64,000 nucleotides of DNA from NCBI GenBank assembly GCA_007693595.1, contig REDI01000010.1:1-64000 (forward strand). Direction: 5' to 3'. The translations under genes were made by a program, and so were the position numbers. Position 1 is the stretch's first letter; each line of letters opens with the position of its first letter. Below, piece after piece: positions 53,896 through 63,420 of this stretch. The notes under the pieces are model-generated. The model made no database searches. It was not told the DNA's origin and was given only the letters and a program-made list of their open reading frames with translations. Source of the stretch: Deltaproteobacteria bacterium. Lineage in GTDB: Bacteria > Myxococcota_A > UBA796 > GCA-2862545.

Positions 53896-54094
53896 GCAGG
53901 CGGCGCTACCGCAGCGCAGACATTATGGGCGCCACGGCGAGGCGGCCGATCGGGTCGCGTCGCGCACTCGCGAGAGAGCCGGCCTTGTCTCTTCGCAGGT
54001 CTTAGGTCTCAACACGCTCGCTTCTCGGGTCTAGCCCAAGACGCGCGGCTAGCGTGCGGAGCGCCCCCCCCACAACAGCTCGCCAGGAGCCCTG

Positions 54095-55063
54095 TTGTCT
54101 GCGCCTGTCCTCATCCTCGGCCCGCAGCGGCCAACCCCGAATCTCCGAGCACACCTCGATCGCTGCGTCGAGCCGGGCTTGGTCGCGCTCATCACGGCCG
54201 GTTGGAGGCACGATGAAGACGAGGTCGGGCCGCTGCACAAGCACATAGGGCGGCCGCTGGAGCACCTCAGGCTCTACGCCATCATGGACCAGGTCCTCCG
54301 CGAAGCCCCCGACCTGGCGCGGGCCTATCACGCGCGACAGGCGCGTATCTTGGCGTACAAAGAGGTCTACCGGATCAGCCTCCGCGCTGCCTTCAACGCC
54401 GTGCGCGAGCTGAGGCGTCAGGCGCCGATCGATCCCGAGCTCTTTCAGCCGGATCTCGAGGACGCCTTCGAGGCGCTCCGGCAGATCGACACCCGCTTGC
54501 TGCGGAGGGTGCAGGAGATCCACGAAGCCCACGCTGAGGTCGCCGCGCCCTACCTGGATCACCCCGCAGTGCAGCGCGCGCGAGCGCGGATCCTGGCTGA
54601 GCTGGAGCCTGCCCGCGCGCTCCTCCTCGCCGGAGGGCATGTTGGGGTGCTCCGCAACCGGCTGCGTTTCTTCGGTCTCGAGGAGGCTATCTGCGCGCTG
54701 CCTTCGCAGGGGGTGCCGGTGTTCTGCTGGTCCGCGGGGGCCATGGTGCTCACCGAGCGGGTGGTGCTCTTCTACGACGATCCGCCCCATGGGCACGGAG
54801 AAGCCGAGGTCTTGGGCGAAGGCTTCGGGCTGCTGCCGGGAATGGTGTTGCTCCCGCACGCCCGCCTGCGCCTCGATCTCGCCGACGAGGAGCGCGTCGC
54901 GCTCTTTGCTGGGCGCTTCAGCCCTCGGATCTGCGTGGGGCTCGAGCCGGGGGCGGCCCTGGAGCTCGACCCTGCTACGGGCACGATCGTCGACCACAGC
55001 CTGCCCAGGTCGGTCTTCTGTCTCCAGCCCGATGGAAGCCTGGCCGATGGAGGTCCCCCGTGA
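54095..55063 (+). CDS. S51/cyanophycinase-like (class I GAT-fold) protein
   Basis: 322 residues from TTG 54095 (AGGAG 6 nt upstream). N-terminal Rossmann-like strand (PVLILGPQ), a helical insert (about 50-160), then the LLAGGHVGVLRNRL loop and the nucleophile elbow FCWSAGAMVLT, where Ser replaces the Cys of true glutamine amidotransferases. This matches the serine peptidases of family S51 (dipeptidase E, cyanophycinase). The later LLPHARLRLD may hold the catalytic His. First gene of a four-gene operon. The likely reaction is amide hydrolysis of a ligation product, but this is inferred. Confidence 0.7.
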   Translation: MSAPVLILGPQRPTPNLRAHLDRCVEPGLVALITAGWRHDEDEVGPLHKHIGRPLEHLRLYAIMDQVLREAPDLARAYHARQARILAYKEVYRISLRAAFNAVRELRRQAPIDPELFQPDLEDAFEALRQIDTRLLRRVQEIHEAHAEVAAPYLDHPAVQRARARILAELEPARALLLAGGHVGVLRNRLRFFGLEEAICALPSQGVPVFCWSAGAMVLTERVVLFYDDPPHGHGEAEVLGEGFGLLPGMVLLPHARLRLDLADEERVALFAGRFSPRICVGLEPGAALELDPATGTIVDHSLPRSVFCLQPDGSLADGGPP

Positions 55064-56211
55064 AGGCCATCGCCGCCCTGCACGAAGAGCTCGAGGCGAC
55101 GGAGGGGCCGGCCTCGGTGGTGCTCGCCCGCTTCGTGCGGTCCCACACCTTCCCCATCGTCGAAGGAGATACCGCTACCTTCTTCTACTACGATGGTCAC
55201 CCCCTCGACGGGGTGGTGCTGCGGCACTGGGTCTTCGGCCTGTCCTCGGATCAGCCCTTCCTTCGCTTGCCTGGAACCAACGCTTTCTTCCTCGTGCTTC
55301 AGCTTCCCCACAAAGGCCGGATCGAGTACAAGCTCGAGGTGCACCGGCACGGGGAACGACGCTGGCTTCGCGATCCACTCAACCCCCGGCAGGCCTTCGA
55401 CCCCTTCGGCAGCAACAGCGTCTGTCCCATGCCCGGCTACCGCGAGCCCGCTTGGGCCTTGCCCGACCCGCACGCGCGACAGGGGCGAATCACCGCGTTC
55501 AAGCTAAGCTCCGAGGTCTATGGCGACGAGCGTCGCGTCCGGATCTACCTTCCGTATGAGTATCATCCCCACCGAGCCTACCCCTTGATTATCTGTCACG
55601 ATGGATCGGACTATCTTCGCTTCGCTGGGATCAAGAACGTGCTCGACAACCTGATCACGCGCCACGAGCTGCTGCCCCTGATCGTGGCTTTCGTCGACGG
55701 CCACGACCGCAACCGCGAGTTTGGGGCCGACCCGCGCCAGCCGCAATACCTGGTCGACGAGGTGCTCCCCGCCGTCCAAGAGCGCTATCGCCTCCTCGAC
55801 GATCCGCGCGCTCGCGGCCTGATGGGAGCGAGCTTCGGCGGGGTATCGAGCTTGTTTTGCGCCTGGAACCATCCGGGCGTCTTCGGGCAGCTCCTCCTGC
55901 AGTCCGGCTCCTTCGTCTTCACGGATGTCGGGGAGCACGGGCGAGGTCCGCTGTGGGACCCGGTCGTGGCTTTCGTGAATGACTTTCGGCGGGATCCGGC
56001 TCGGATCCAAGCGCGGGCCTTCATGTCCTGCGGCACCTTCGAGTCGCTCATCGCCTACAACCGAGCGCTCGTCCCCGTCATGCGGCAGGCCGGGCTGGCG
56101 GTTCGCTTTCGCGAGGCCCACGATGGGCACAACTGGATCGCCTGGCGGGACCAGCTACGCGACGGGCTGACTTGGCTGTTCCCTGGCCATCTATGGATGA
56201 CCTACGACTGA
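55060..56211 (+). CDS. Enterochelin-esterase-like hydrolase
   Basis: 383 residues from GTG 55060 overlapping the previous stop (GTGA). N-terminal beta domain (about 1-110) resembles the Ig/CBM-like domain of Fes/IroE-type esterases, followed by a PF00756-type alpha/beta hydrolase: CHDGSDYLRF, nucleophile elbow LMGASFGGVSS, and the C-terminal His in GHNWIAWRDQL (H-x-W-x-x-W). Cytoplasmic (no signal). Part of the S51-esterase-ATP-grasp-esterase operon. Confidence 0.82.
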   Translation: MKAIAALHEELEATEGPASVVLARFVRSHTFPIVEGDTATFFYYDGHPLDGVVLRHWVFGLSSDQPFLRLPGTNAFFLVLQLPHKGRIEYKLEVHRHGERRWLRDPLNPRQAFDPFGSNSVCPMPGYREPAWALPDPHARQGRITAFKLSSEVYGDERRVRIYLPYEYHPHRAYPLIICHDGSDYLRFAGIKNVLDNLITRHELLPLIVAFVDGHDRNREFGADPRQPQYLVDEVLPAVQERYRLLDDPRARGLMGASFGGVSSLFCAWNHPGVFGQLLLQSGSFVFTDVGEHGRGPLWDPVVAFVNDFRRDPARIQARAFMSCGTFESLIAYNRALVPVMRQAGLAVRFREAHDGHNWIAWRDQLRDGLTWLFPGHLWMTYD

Positions 56212-56380
56212 GAGGCCGTCGGACGGCGGCGGCTCGTCGTCCCTTTCGAGGACTCCGCCCGGCCAGCCTCGCGACTCCCACGGCGCACCAGACCTGCCTG
56301 CGGGACTCCACGCGGCGCGCCGCTCGGGCGTGCCCTATCCGAACCGATGGGCTAAGCGCCGCTGCCACCTGGAGGCTGCC

Positions 56381-57646
56381 ATGGCTTCGTCTACCCGCCG
56401 CATCGGCCTGTCTCTCGGCGCCGATCTGTGTTGGCCCGCCGCCTACGAATCGATCGTGCGCGAGCTCGACCTTAACCTGGAGCTCGGCGACGAGACTGTG
56501 GGCTTCGAGGTGGAGAAGGTGCAGGTTGAACCCTTCGATCTCCAAGGCGCTTGCAGCTACGACCTCGTCCTCGATCGGCTCACCCATTGGCTGTATGTGA
56601 GCCGCGAGTGGATCAAGAAGATCGTGCTCATGGATGGGGTCTATGTTCTCAACAATCCCTGGGCGATCCAGGCCTACGAGAAGCACACCAGCTACGTCGC
56701 CATGATGCGGCTGGGCCTGCCGATCCCCCGCACCTTCATGATCCCGAGCAAGCACTACGATCCCGAGGACCACGCCGACCTCAAGGTCACGGTGGAGCGC
56801 TACAACAAGCTCTTCAACCTCGACGCCATCGGCGAGCAGGTCGGCTACCCGGCCTTCCTCAAACCCTACGATGGGGGGGGCTGGGTCGGCGTCACCCAGG
56901 TTCGCAACGCCAAGGAGCTGCACGCGGCCTACGACGCCTCGGGAAAGCGGGTGCAGCACCTGCAGGCGGCGGTCAAGGACTGGGATGTCTTCGCCCGCGG
57001 GATCGGGATCGGACCCCAGGTCAACGTCATGCGCTACGATCCCTCACGGCCGTTGCACGGTCGGTACGTCGTAGACTTTCACTTCCTCGACGCCGAGGAC
57101 TGGGCACGGGCCCAGAAGATCACGCGGGTCATCAACGCCTTTCACGCCTGGGATTTCAACTCTTGCGAGATGCTTCGGGCCGACGGCGTGCTCCATCCCA
57201 TCGACTTCGCCAATGCCTGTCCGGATAGCCAGGTCACGAGCCTACACTTTCACTTCCCGTGGCTGGTCAAGGCGCTCATCCGGTGGAGCCTCTTCTGTGC
57301 GGCGACCCGCCGGCGTCCCACGCTTCACCCGAACTGGGCTCCCTACCTTGAGATCGCGGACACTCCTGGGCTCTCCTTCGACGAGAAGCTGGATCGCTAC
57401 GACGCCTTGGCCCAGGCCCATTTCGACAGCGATCGATTCGAGGCTTTCTGCGAGGAACACCTGGCCGACCTCGATGAGGTGGCCTGGGCCTGGTTCGGCA
57501 CCGAGGACTTCCGACGGGCGGTGCGGGCGAAGGTCGCGGCCCTCTACCCGGCCCACGAGGTCGAGCGGTTCACCGAGCACTTCTTCGGTCTGGTCCAGTT
57601 CTGGCGCAAGACCGAGCGCGATCGGCTCGACGGAGCGTCCGAATGA
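56381..57646 (+). CDS. ATP-grasp ligase of unknown specificity
   Basis: 421 residues; ATG 56381 follows GGAGG 6 nt upstream, and an in-frame ATG at 56330 is less likely. ATP-grasp features: ATP-binding Lys in YPAFLKPYDGGGWVGVTQV (about 165-185), the DVFARGIGIG loop, and the metal-binding end LHPIDFANACPDSQ (Asp and Asn, about 280). Such enzymes join a carboxylate, activated as acyl phosphate, to an amine or thiol. The stop overlaps the next start (ATGA). The substrate is not recognisable. Central gene of the operon. Confidence 0.82.
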   Translation: MASSTRRIGLSLGADLCWPAAYESIVRELDLNLELGDETVGFEVEKVQVEPFDLQGACSYDLVLDRLTHWLYVSREWIKKIVLMDGVYVLNNPWAIQAYEKHTSYVAMMRLGLPIPRTFMIPSKHYDPEDHADLKVTVERYNKLFNLDAIGEQVGYPAFLKPYDGGGWVGVTQVRNAKELHAAYDASGKRVQHLQAAVKDWDVFARGIGIGPQVNVMRYDPSRPLHGRYVVDFHFLDAEDWARAQKITRVINAFHAWDFNSCEMLRADGVLHPIDFANACPDSQVTSLHFHFPWLVKALIRWSLFCAATRRRPTLHPNWAPYLEIADTPGLSFDEKLDRYDALAQAHFDSDRFEAFCEEHLADLDEVAWAWFGTEDFRRAVRAKVAALYPAHEVERFTEHFFGLVQFWRKTERDRLDGASE

Positions 57647-58374
57647 AGCGCGCGGAGCATGGCTGGTACAGCAAGGTGCTCGGGCGCGACATGCGACTGG
57701 TGCAGTATGGTCACTTCGGCAAGCCCCTCATCCTCTTCCCGACGGCGGGGGGGGACCATCTCGATAACGAGCGCTTCAAGCTCATCGAGTCCATCCGGCC
57801 GCTGATCGAGGCCGGGCGGGTCAAGGTCTACAGCTGCAGCTCGATCTCTTCCGAGACCTGGTGCGACAGCCACGCCGCCCCCTGGCACAAGAGCTGGCTG
57901 CAGGATCGCTTCCACGACTACCTCAAGCACGAGCTCATCCCTGCGGTGCGAGCGGACTGCGGCGGGGTCGCGGTCGCGGTAGCGGGGGCCTCACTAGGAG
58001 GGTATAACGCCGTGAACTCGGCGTGCCGTCAACCGGGAACCATCGATCTGGCCATCGGCTTGTCGGGCACCTACGACTTCGATCGATGGATGGGGCGGCA
58101 CCGTGATCTGGCGTATTACTTCAACCAGCCGCTCGCTTTCGTCCCCAACCTCCCCGAGAGCGATCCGCTCCAGGCCCTCCGCGGCGTCACCTTCGTCTTG
58201 GCGAGTGGAAGCGGGCGCTACGAGGCCCCCGATGAGTCTCGTCGGCTCGCAGCCATCCTGCGGAGCAAGGGGGTGAGGCAGGTCCACCTTGAGCTGTGGG
58301 ACGCGGACTGGCACCACGATTGGCCGACGTGGCGCGCGATGTTGCCCCTCTTTCTCGACAAGCTACTGCCCTAG
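57643..58374 (+). CDS. Second esterase of the ATP-grasp operon
   Basis: 243 residues from ATG 57643, overlapping the ATP-grasp stop. PF00756-like alpha/beta hydrolase without an N-terminal extension: LILFPTAGGDHLD oxyanion region, nucleophile elbow VAGASLGGYNAV, acid near ASGSGRYEAPDES and His in WHHDWPTWRAMLP (H-x-W-x-x-W, as in the first esterase). It could release a product from a carrier or act as an acyltransferase. Last gene of the operon. Confidence 0.82.
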   Translation: MKRAEHGWYSKVLGRDMRLVQYGHFGKPLILFPTAGGDHLDNERFKLIESIRPLIEAGRVKVYSCSSISSETWCDSHAAPWHKSWLQDRFHDYLKHELIPAVRADCGGVAVAVAGASLGGYNAVNSACRQPGTIDLAIGLSGTYDFDRWMGRHRDLAYYFNQPLAFVPNLPESDPLQALRGVTFVLASGSGRYEAPDESRRLAAILRSKGVRQVHLELWDADWHHDWPTWRAMLPLFLDKLLP

Positions 58375-58514
58375 GCGACCTGGGAGGGCGGGGTTCGGGC
58401 CTTGGGGCGTCGACTCTTGGTGCGGTATCTCGCGCGCGGAGCACGTAGGGCTGGCGAGCGGCTGGATCTTGTGTGCATTTGGTACTGTTCGACATCCCCC
58501 TCGACGAGGCTACG

Positions 58515-60527
58515 ATGCACCCCCAACACGTCTCGATCCGAATCGTCTTGTTGTCCCTCGGCTCCTCGCTGGTCGTGGCCTGCCAGTCGGGCGGGGGTTC
58601 GGGCCTGGGCGGGGCCGCTCTCTCGCCCGCGGAGCCCACCACCACCGACAACCTGGTGCTCTACCTTCAAGGGGCGCCCGCCTCGGAGGTCGCGACGCGC
58701 TGGTCGATGGACGGACAGTCCCAGCCAGAGCTCGACGATGCGGTTCAGGTGAGCTCGTCCTTGACCGCCAAGGGCCAGAGCTGGTCGGTCCAGGTGGCAC
58801 AGCGTGGCTCCGAGCCCGACGGGTCGGTGGAGGCGAGCGTCTCTATCCGAAACAGCCCACCCGAGATCGCGCGTGCCTTCGTGCAGCCCGAGCGCCCACG
58901 GCGGGGCGAGGAGTTGACGTGCGCGGCGGTGGGTTGGTTTGACGCCGACGGAGATCCGAGCGACAACCGGATCACCTGGAGCACGGGGGACGCGGGCTCG
59001 ACGCTATCGACCGAGAGCATGGAGGTCGGCGATCGGGTGAGCTGTACCATCACGCCCTTCGATGGCGAGGAGGAGGGGGAGCCCAAGACGTCGCCCGAGG
59101 TCGTGCTGGGACAGGATGGCCCCACAGTGCTCACCGCCTCGTTGCCGACGGATCTGCGCACCCAAGACGATGTGGTCCCAAGCTTTACCTTTGTCCCTGA
59201 CACTTCCCAGGTGTTGTTCTCCTTCGACTGGACCGTGAACGGCACGAGCGTCAGTGACGTCGAGGTGCTCTCCTCGGCCTACACCGCCAAGGGCGACACC
59301 GTGCGGGTCCGGATCACGCCGCGGCAGGGTGAGGAGCAGGGTCAACCCTTCGCCTCTAACCGGGTGACGGTGCTCAATACCGCACCTGAGATCCACTCCT
59401 TCGTCCTCCAGCCCAGCGCTCCGGGGACCCTCCAGTCCGTCACGGCGAATGTCGTCGACGAAGATCCTGACCCCGCCGACACCTTGGTCCGAACCTTCAC
59501 CTGGACGATCAACGGCAGCGAGGTCTCCGAGACCGGGCCCACCCTCGACGACGCTCGACACCGAAAGGGGGACCGCATCCGGGCCCGCGTGGTGGTCTCG
59601 GATGGGACCGAGAGCGTCGAGGCTGAGTCAGCTGAGATCGTCGTCGTCAACACGCCGCCCACGGCACCGGACATCGCGATCGAGGGCTCCGAGGTCGACG
59701 AGGACCTGAGCTGCGTCATCGTGCGGGGTGCGAGCGATCCCGACCCGACCGACACCATCCACTATGAGTACGGCTGGTTCGTCGATGGTCGAGAGACGGG
59801 CAGGTCAGAGGACTTCGTGTACGCAGACGACACCGCAGACGGCGAGGTCTGGACCTGCGAGGTCCATGCGGTCGATAGTGATGGGGCACGGGGTCCAGTC
59901 GCCCGGGCGACGGTGGTGGTCGGCGGGGGCTCCGGCGGCGGCCCCTGCGAAGTAAGGTCGGTCGCAAAGAGCCACATCTCGATGTCACGCTCCTCGGAGC
60001 GGGTGCTTGAGGAGTACCTGCACATCACCAGCGAGGACGATCCCGAGATCCGTCTCATGGCCTTCATGTTCTTCCCCTTCGAGGAAGCGTATCCTTCTGA
60101 TTGGGGGGACATCGCCGCGATGGAGCTAGAGCTGACCTTCGTCGCCTTCGAGGCCGCGTTGGGGTCGGATCGCGCCCTGCTGTTCTGGCGCCCCGAAGAA
60201 GCGATCCCGTGGAGCTCCGATGGCGGCCCTTACGAGCATCTCGTCCACACCCACCTCCGCCCCCACCTCACGCTGCCGGTCGAGGAGCCCGGGCCGGGGC
60301 GCCGGGTGATCCGGATCGCGCGCGAGCGGTTCGAAGAGCTCGAGATCATCCGTTTCTGGGAAGAGATGAAGGGCTTTACCCTTGCGATCGGAGCGAACGA
60401 CGAGCCGACGGGGGAGCGCACGGTGCTCGGCGGCACCTTCGATGAGCGCGACGCGCCGGTCCTGCGCCTGAGGTTCGAGCGGTGCGACGAGGAGCCTAGC
60501 CTCGAAGCCGTTGAAGCTGCTCGGTGA
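58515..60527 (+). CDS. Lipoprotein with PKD/Ig-like repeats
   Basis: 670 residues from ATG 58515 (GAGG 5 nt upstream). Lipobox VVAC (Cys23). Three or four imperfect repeats of about 95 residues carry the pattern TAPEIHSF...NGSEVSETG...DGTESVEAES...VVVNTPP, typical of PKD/Ig-like surface modules. The C-terminal 180 residues form a different domain with LMAFMFFPFEE and Leu-rich strands, possibly ligand binding. The 3' end overlaps the convergent cysteine desulfurase gene by 32 bp. Confidence 0.78.
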   Translation: MHPQHVSIRIVLLSLGSSLVVACQSGGGSGLGGAALSPAEPTTTDNLVLYLQGAPASEVATRWSMDGQSQPELDDAVQVSSSLTAKGQSWSVQVAQRGSEPDGSVEASVSIRNSPPEIARAFVQPERPRRGEELTCAAVGWFDADGDPSDNRITWSTGDAGSTLSTESMEVGDRVSCTITPFDGEEEGEPKTSPEVVLGQDGPTVLTASLPTDLRTQDDVVPSFTFVPDTSQVLFSFDWTVNGTSVSDVEVLSSAYTAKGDTVRVRITPRQGEEQGQPFASNRVTVLNTAPEIHSFVLQPSAPGTLQSVTANVVDEDPDPADTLVRTFTWTINGSEVSETGPTLDDARHRKGDRIRARVVVSDGTESVEAESAEIVVVNTPPTAPDIAIEGSEVDEDLSCVIVRGASDPDPTDTIHYEYGWFVDGRETGRSEDFVYADDTADGEVWTCEVHAVDSDGARGPVARATVVVGGGSGGGPCEVRSVAKSHISMSRSSERVLEEYLHITSEDDPEIRLMAFMFFPFEEAYPSDWGDIAAMELELTFVAFEAALGSDRALLFWRPEEAIPWSSDGGPYEHLVHTHLRPHLTLPVEEPGPGRRVIRIARERFEELEIIRFWEEMKGFTLAIGANDEPTGERTVLGGTFDERDAPVLRLRFERCDEEPSLEAVEAAR

Positions 60528-61632
60528 GGATCTGAGCTGCGCGCTGGACCTGTTCAGGGGTGGTACCTCGACCGAGTCCGATCCGGAGGGTGCTGAGCGC
60601 TTGAGAGGGGCTCAGGCCGAGGGCGGTGAGCACATGGGAGGGGCGCCCCGTTCCGGAGCTACAGGCGGACCCAGCGCTCAGCGCGAGCTCGTCGCGCACG
60701 GCCATCAGCAGGGTGGCGGCCTTGAGCCCGTCCACTCGGACGCTGAGGTTGTGGGGTAGCCGCCGGTCGAGACAGCCGTTCACGGCGACACCGGGCAGCT
60801 CGAGCAGCGCCGCGAGCAGGGTGTCGCGGAGCGGTCTGAGCGCGGACGGGCGACCCAGCTCCGCTTGCGCGAGCACGGCCGCGTGCCCTAGGCCGACAAT
60901 CAGGGGGACGGGCAGGGTGCCGGGGCGGAGCGCGCGCTCTTGGCCGCCGCCGTGTAGCAAGGGGGTCAGGCTGATCCGCGGCCGCCCGGAGCGGACGTAC
61001 AAGGCGCCCACCCCCTTGGGTCCGTAGAACTTGTGCGCGGTCAAGCTCAACAGATCGACGCCGATCGATCGGACATCTACAGGGATCCGGCCGACCGCCT
61101 GAGCCGCGTCGACGTGTAGGAGGACGCCTGCGCGTCGGGCGATTTCGGCGATCTCGGGGAGGGGCTGGAGAGTCCCGATCTCGTTGTTGGCAGCCATGAC
61201 GCTGATCATCACCGAGTCGGGTCGGAGCGCACGCGCGATGTCGGCCGGGTCTACCACCCCGCTGGCTCCCACCCCGACCCGGCTGACCTCGAAGCCATAG
61301 GGCTCGAGGTGGGCGAGGGGATCGAGGACGGCGCGGTGCTCGATCGCCGTGGTGATGAAGTGCCCCCCCTCGCGCCCCATCGCCGTGCCGAGTAGGGCGA
61401 GGTTGTTCGACTCGGTCGCGCCTGAGGTCCAGAGGATCTCGTCGGGCGAGGCGCCGATCAGGGCGGCGAGCTGGCCGCGAGCCCGCTCCACCGCCACCGA
61501 GGCCGAGAGGCCCAGCCGGTGGGCGGTGGACGAAGCGTTGCCGTACTCTTGGCTGAAGTAGGGCAGCATCACCTCGACGACACGTGGATCGCACGGCGTC
61601 GTCGCGTGGTGGTCGAGGTAGATCAGCGCCAT
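60496..61632 (-). CDS. iscS: Cysteine desulfurase (NifS/IscS type)
   Basis: 378 residues. PLP enzyme that removes sulfur from cysteine for Fe-S clusters or tRNA thiolation. LDHHATTP start, WTSGATESNNLA, the PLP Lys in SLTAHKFYGPKGVG and the catalytic Cys in SAGSACSSGTG are present, placing it in group I (IscS/NifS). No iscU or other isc gene is nearby. It lies 25 bp downstream of the enoyl reductase-like gene in the same direction. Confidence 0.92.
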   Translation of the reverse strand: MALIYLDHHATTPCDPRVVEVMLPYFSQEYGNASSTAHRLGLSASVAVERARGQLAALIGASPDEILWTSGATESNNLALLGTAMGREGGHFITTAIEHRAVLDPLAHLEPYGFEVSRVGVGASGVVDPADIARALRPDSVMISVMAANNEIGTLQPLPEIAEIARRAGVLLHVDAAQAVGRIPVDVRSIGVDLLSLTAHKFYGPKGVGALYVRSGRPRISLTPLLHGGGQERALRPGTLPVPLIVGLGHAAVLAQAELGRPSALRPLRDTLLAALLELPGVAVNGCLDRRLPHNLSVRVDGLKAATLLMAVRDELALSAGSACSSGTGRPSHVLTALGLSPSQALSTLRIGLGRGTTPEQVQRAAQILTEQLQRLRG

Positions 61633-61657
61633 GGCGCCCGCTGCGCCCTCGGCCGTC

Positions 61658-62434
61658 TCAGCCGCACAGGGTCTCGCCGCCGTCGACCCGAAGCACGTTG
61701 CCCGTGAGCCAGGCGGTGCCAGGCTGCGAGAGGCTCAGCAAGCAGCGCGCGATGTCCTCGGGGGTGGTGAGGCGCCCGCTGGGGTTGCGGCTCAGCGCGC
61801 GCGCTGCGATCTCTTCGGCGCCAGGGATTTTATCGAGGGCGGGGGTGCGGGTCACGCCGGCCATGATCGCGTTGACCGTGATGCGCTTGGGCGCCAGCTC
61901 CATGGCGAGCTGCCGCACGTGGGACTCGAGCGCGCACTTGGCGGCGCTGACCGCACCGTAGCTTGGCCACACGGCGATGGAGCCAGAGGAGGTCATGGCG
62001 AAGATGCGTCCGCCCTCGCCGAGCAGGTCTCGCGCGACCAGATCCTGCACCCAGTACACGAGGCTGTTCGCCATGACGTCGAGGGTCATGTCGAGGTGCC
62101 GGCGACCGATGCTCGGATCCCCAAGGAAGGGGCGAAGGGTGCCGAAGGCCAGGCTGTGCAGGACGATCCCCACCTGGCCCCCGTGCTCCGCCAGCCCCGC
62201 GGCGAGGGCGTCGAGGGCCTCGGCGCGGGTGTCGTCCGAGGCGGCGTTTCCGTTGTGGAAGATCACCGGCACGCTGTGGCTGCGGAGCTCTTCGATCAGC
62301 GCCTCGACCTGTGGGAGCGTGCCCCGCCTATCCATGTGGGCGCCAAAGATTGGGTGCCCGGCCTGGGCGAAGGCCCGCGCCGCTGCAGCTCCAAAGCCGG
62401 AGCTCGAACCAAGAATGACGACCCAGGGCTTCAC
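61658..62434 (-). CDS. FabI/FabL-like enoyl-ACP reductase (SDR family)
   Basis: 258 residues from GTG 62434 that overlaps the ppiC-like stop. Cofactor motif ILGSSSGFGAAAARA (about 8-22). HSLAFG (about 93-98) resembles the HS-IAFA motif of FabI. The catalytic pair Tyr159 and Lys166 has Y-x6-K spacing, as in FabI and FabL, unlike the Y-x3-K of ordinary SDRs. It would reduce the enoyl double bond of fatty-acyl-ACP. Other dehydrogenase roles are possible. Confidence 0.72.
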   Translation of the reverse strand: MKPWVVILGSSSGFGAAAARAFAQAGHPIFGAHMDRRGTLPQVEALIEELRSHSVPVIFHNGNAASDDTRAEALDALAAGLAEHGGQVGIVLHSLAFGTLRPFLGDPSIGRRHLDMTLDVMANSLVYWVQDLVARDLLGEGGRIFAMTSSGSIAVWPSYGAVSAAKCALESHVRQLAMELAPKRITVNAIMAGVTRTPALDKIPGAEEIAARALSRNPSGRLTTPEDIARCLLSLSQPGTAWLTGNVLRVDGGETLCG

Positions 62435-63303
62435 TCTGCGTCCTCCGCGCCGCTAGGGGCATCGGCGGCCGGGGGATCGGCGAAGGCGGCGGCGACATAC
62501 TCGACGTCGGCCTCGTTCATGAGCTCGGCGCGCGCGCTCTTCATGGCGTCGACCTTGATCGCGTCGGCGATCTGATCCCGCACTTCGTCGAGGGGGGTGG
62601 CGTCGCGGCGGTCGGTCACCTTGAGCAGGTGGAAGCCGAGGCGCCCTTCGATCGGGCCGACGACCTCGCCGATCTCGGCGGTCTCCCAAGCGCTCTTGAG
62701 CTCACGGGCAGGCGGGCGGACCGTCCAGCCGAGGTCGCCGCCGTTCTGACGAGCGCTCCGATCGACAGAGTGCTCCTTGGCGGCGGCCAAAAAGTCGACC
62801 TCACCCCCTCGGATCTGCTTGGCGACTTCTTCGGCCTTGTCCTGTTTCTTGATCAGGATGTGCTGCACTTGGGCGCTCGGACGCTTGAACTGCACGGCCA
62901 TGGCGTCGTAGCGCTCTTGGATCGCTTCGTCGGTGATCGCGGCCTTGCCGATGCGCTCCAGCATGACGTTGGCGAGGATCTCGCGCTGAGCCAGGGCCAC
63001 GGAGTCTTGGACCTCGGGGTCGAGGTGGAGGCCGTCTTCGATGGCGCGTTGGTAGAGCAGCTCGGCGAAGGCGAGGCGATCGACGACATCGCGCATGCGC
63101 TTCGGATCGTTGAGCAGGGCCTCGCGCTGGGCCTGCGGGACCGGCCGGAGCCCGATGTCGACCAGCTTCTGGGTGACGGGGTTGCCGTTGACCTTGACCA
63201 GGACCTCGCCGTCGAGCTCGAGCTGACCCGGAATGGGCGGCTCGGGCGGTGGGCCGCCGTTGCAGGCGAAGACCAAGAAGAGGGGGACGATCAGTGAGCG
63301 CAC
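62431..63303 (-). CDS. PpiC/SurA-like peptidyl-prolyl isomerase lipoprotein
   Basis: 290 residues from GTG 63303 (GGAGG 4 nt upstream). Lipobox VFAC (Cys14). An N-terminal SurA-like helical part (about 30-150) is followed by a parvulin domain: QVQHILIKKQ, FLAAAKEHSVDRSARQNGGDLGW, EIGEVVGPIEGRLGFHLLKV. Periplasmic folding helper for outer-membrane proteins. First gene of a three-gene operon (ppiC, fabI-like, iscS). Confidence 0.88.
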   Translation of the reverse strand: MRSLIVPLFLVFACNGGPPPEPPIPGQLELDGEVLVKVNGNPVTQKLVDIGLRPVPQAQREALLNDPKRMRDVVDRLAFAELLYQRAIEDGLHLDPEVQDSVALAQREILANVMLERIGKAAITDEAIQERYDAMAVQFKRPSAQVQHILIKKQDKAEEVAKQIRGGEVDFLAAAKEHSVDRSARQNGGDLGWTVRPPARELKSAWETAEIGEVVGPIEGRLGFHLLKVTDRRDATPLDEVRDQIADAIKVDAMKSARAELMNEADVEYVAAAFADPPAADAPSGAEDAE

Positions 63304-63420
63304 GGGGCCTCCAGAGCTTTGAGGCGGGCGCGTATCTCGGCGAAGCGTCCGTGACCACCACGACCCTACGGGCGCGTCATCTCGCCGCGCAGCCGTTAAG
63401 TGTTGAGAACAGGAGGTCCC

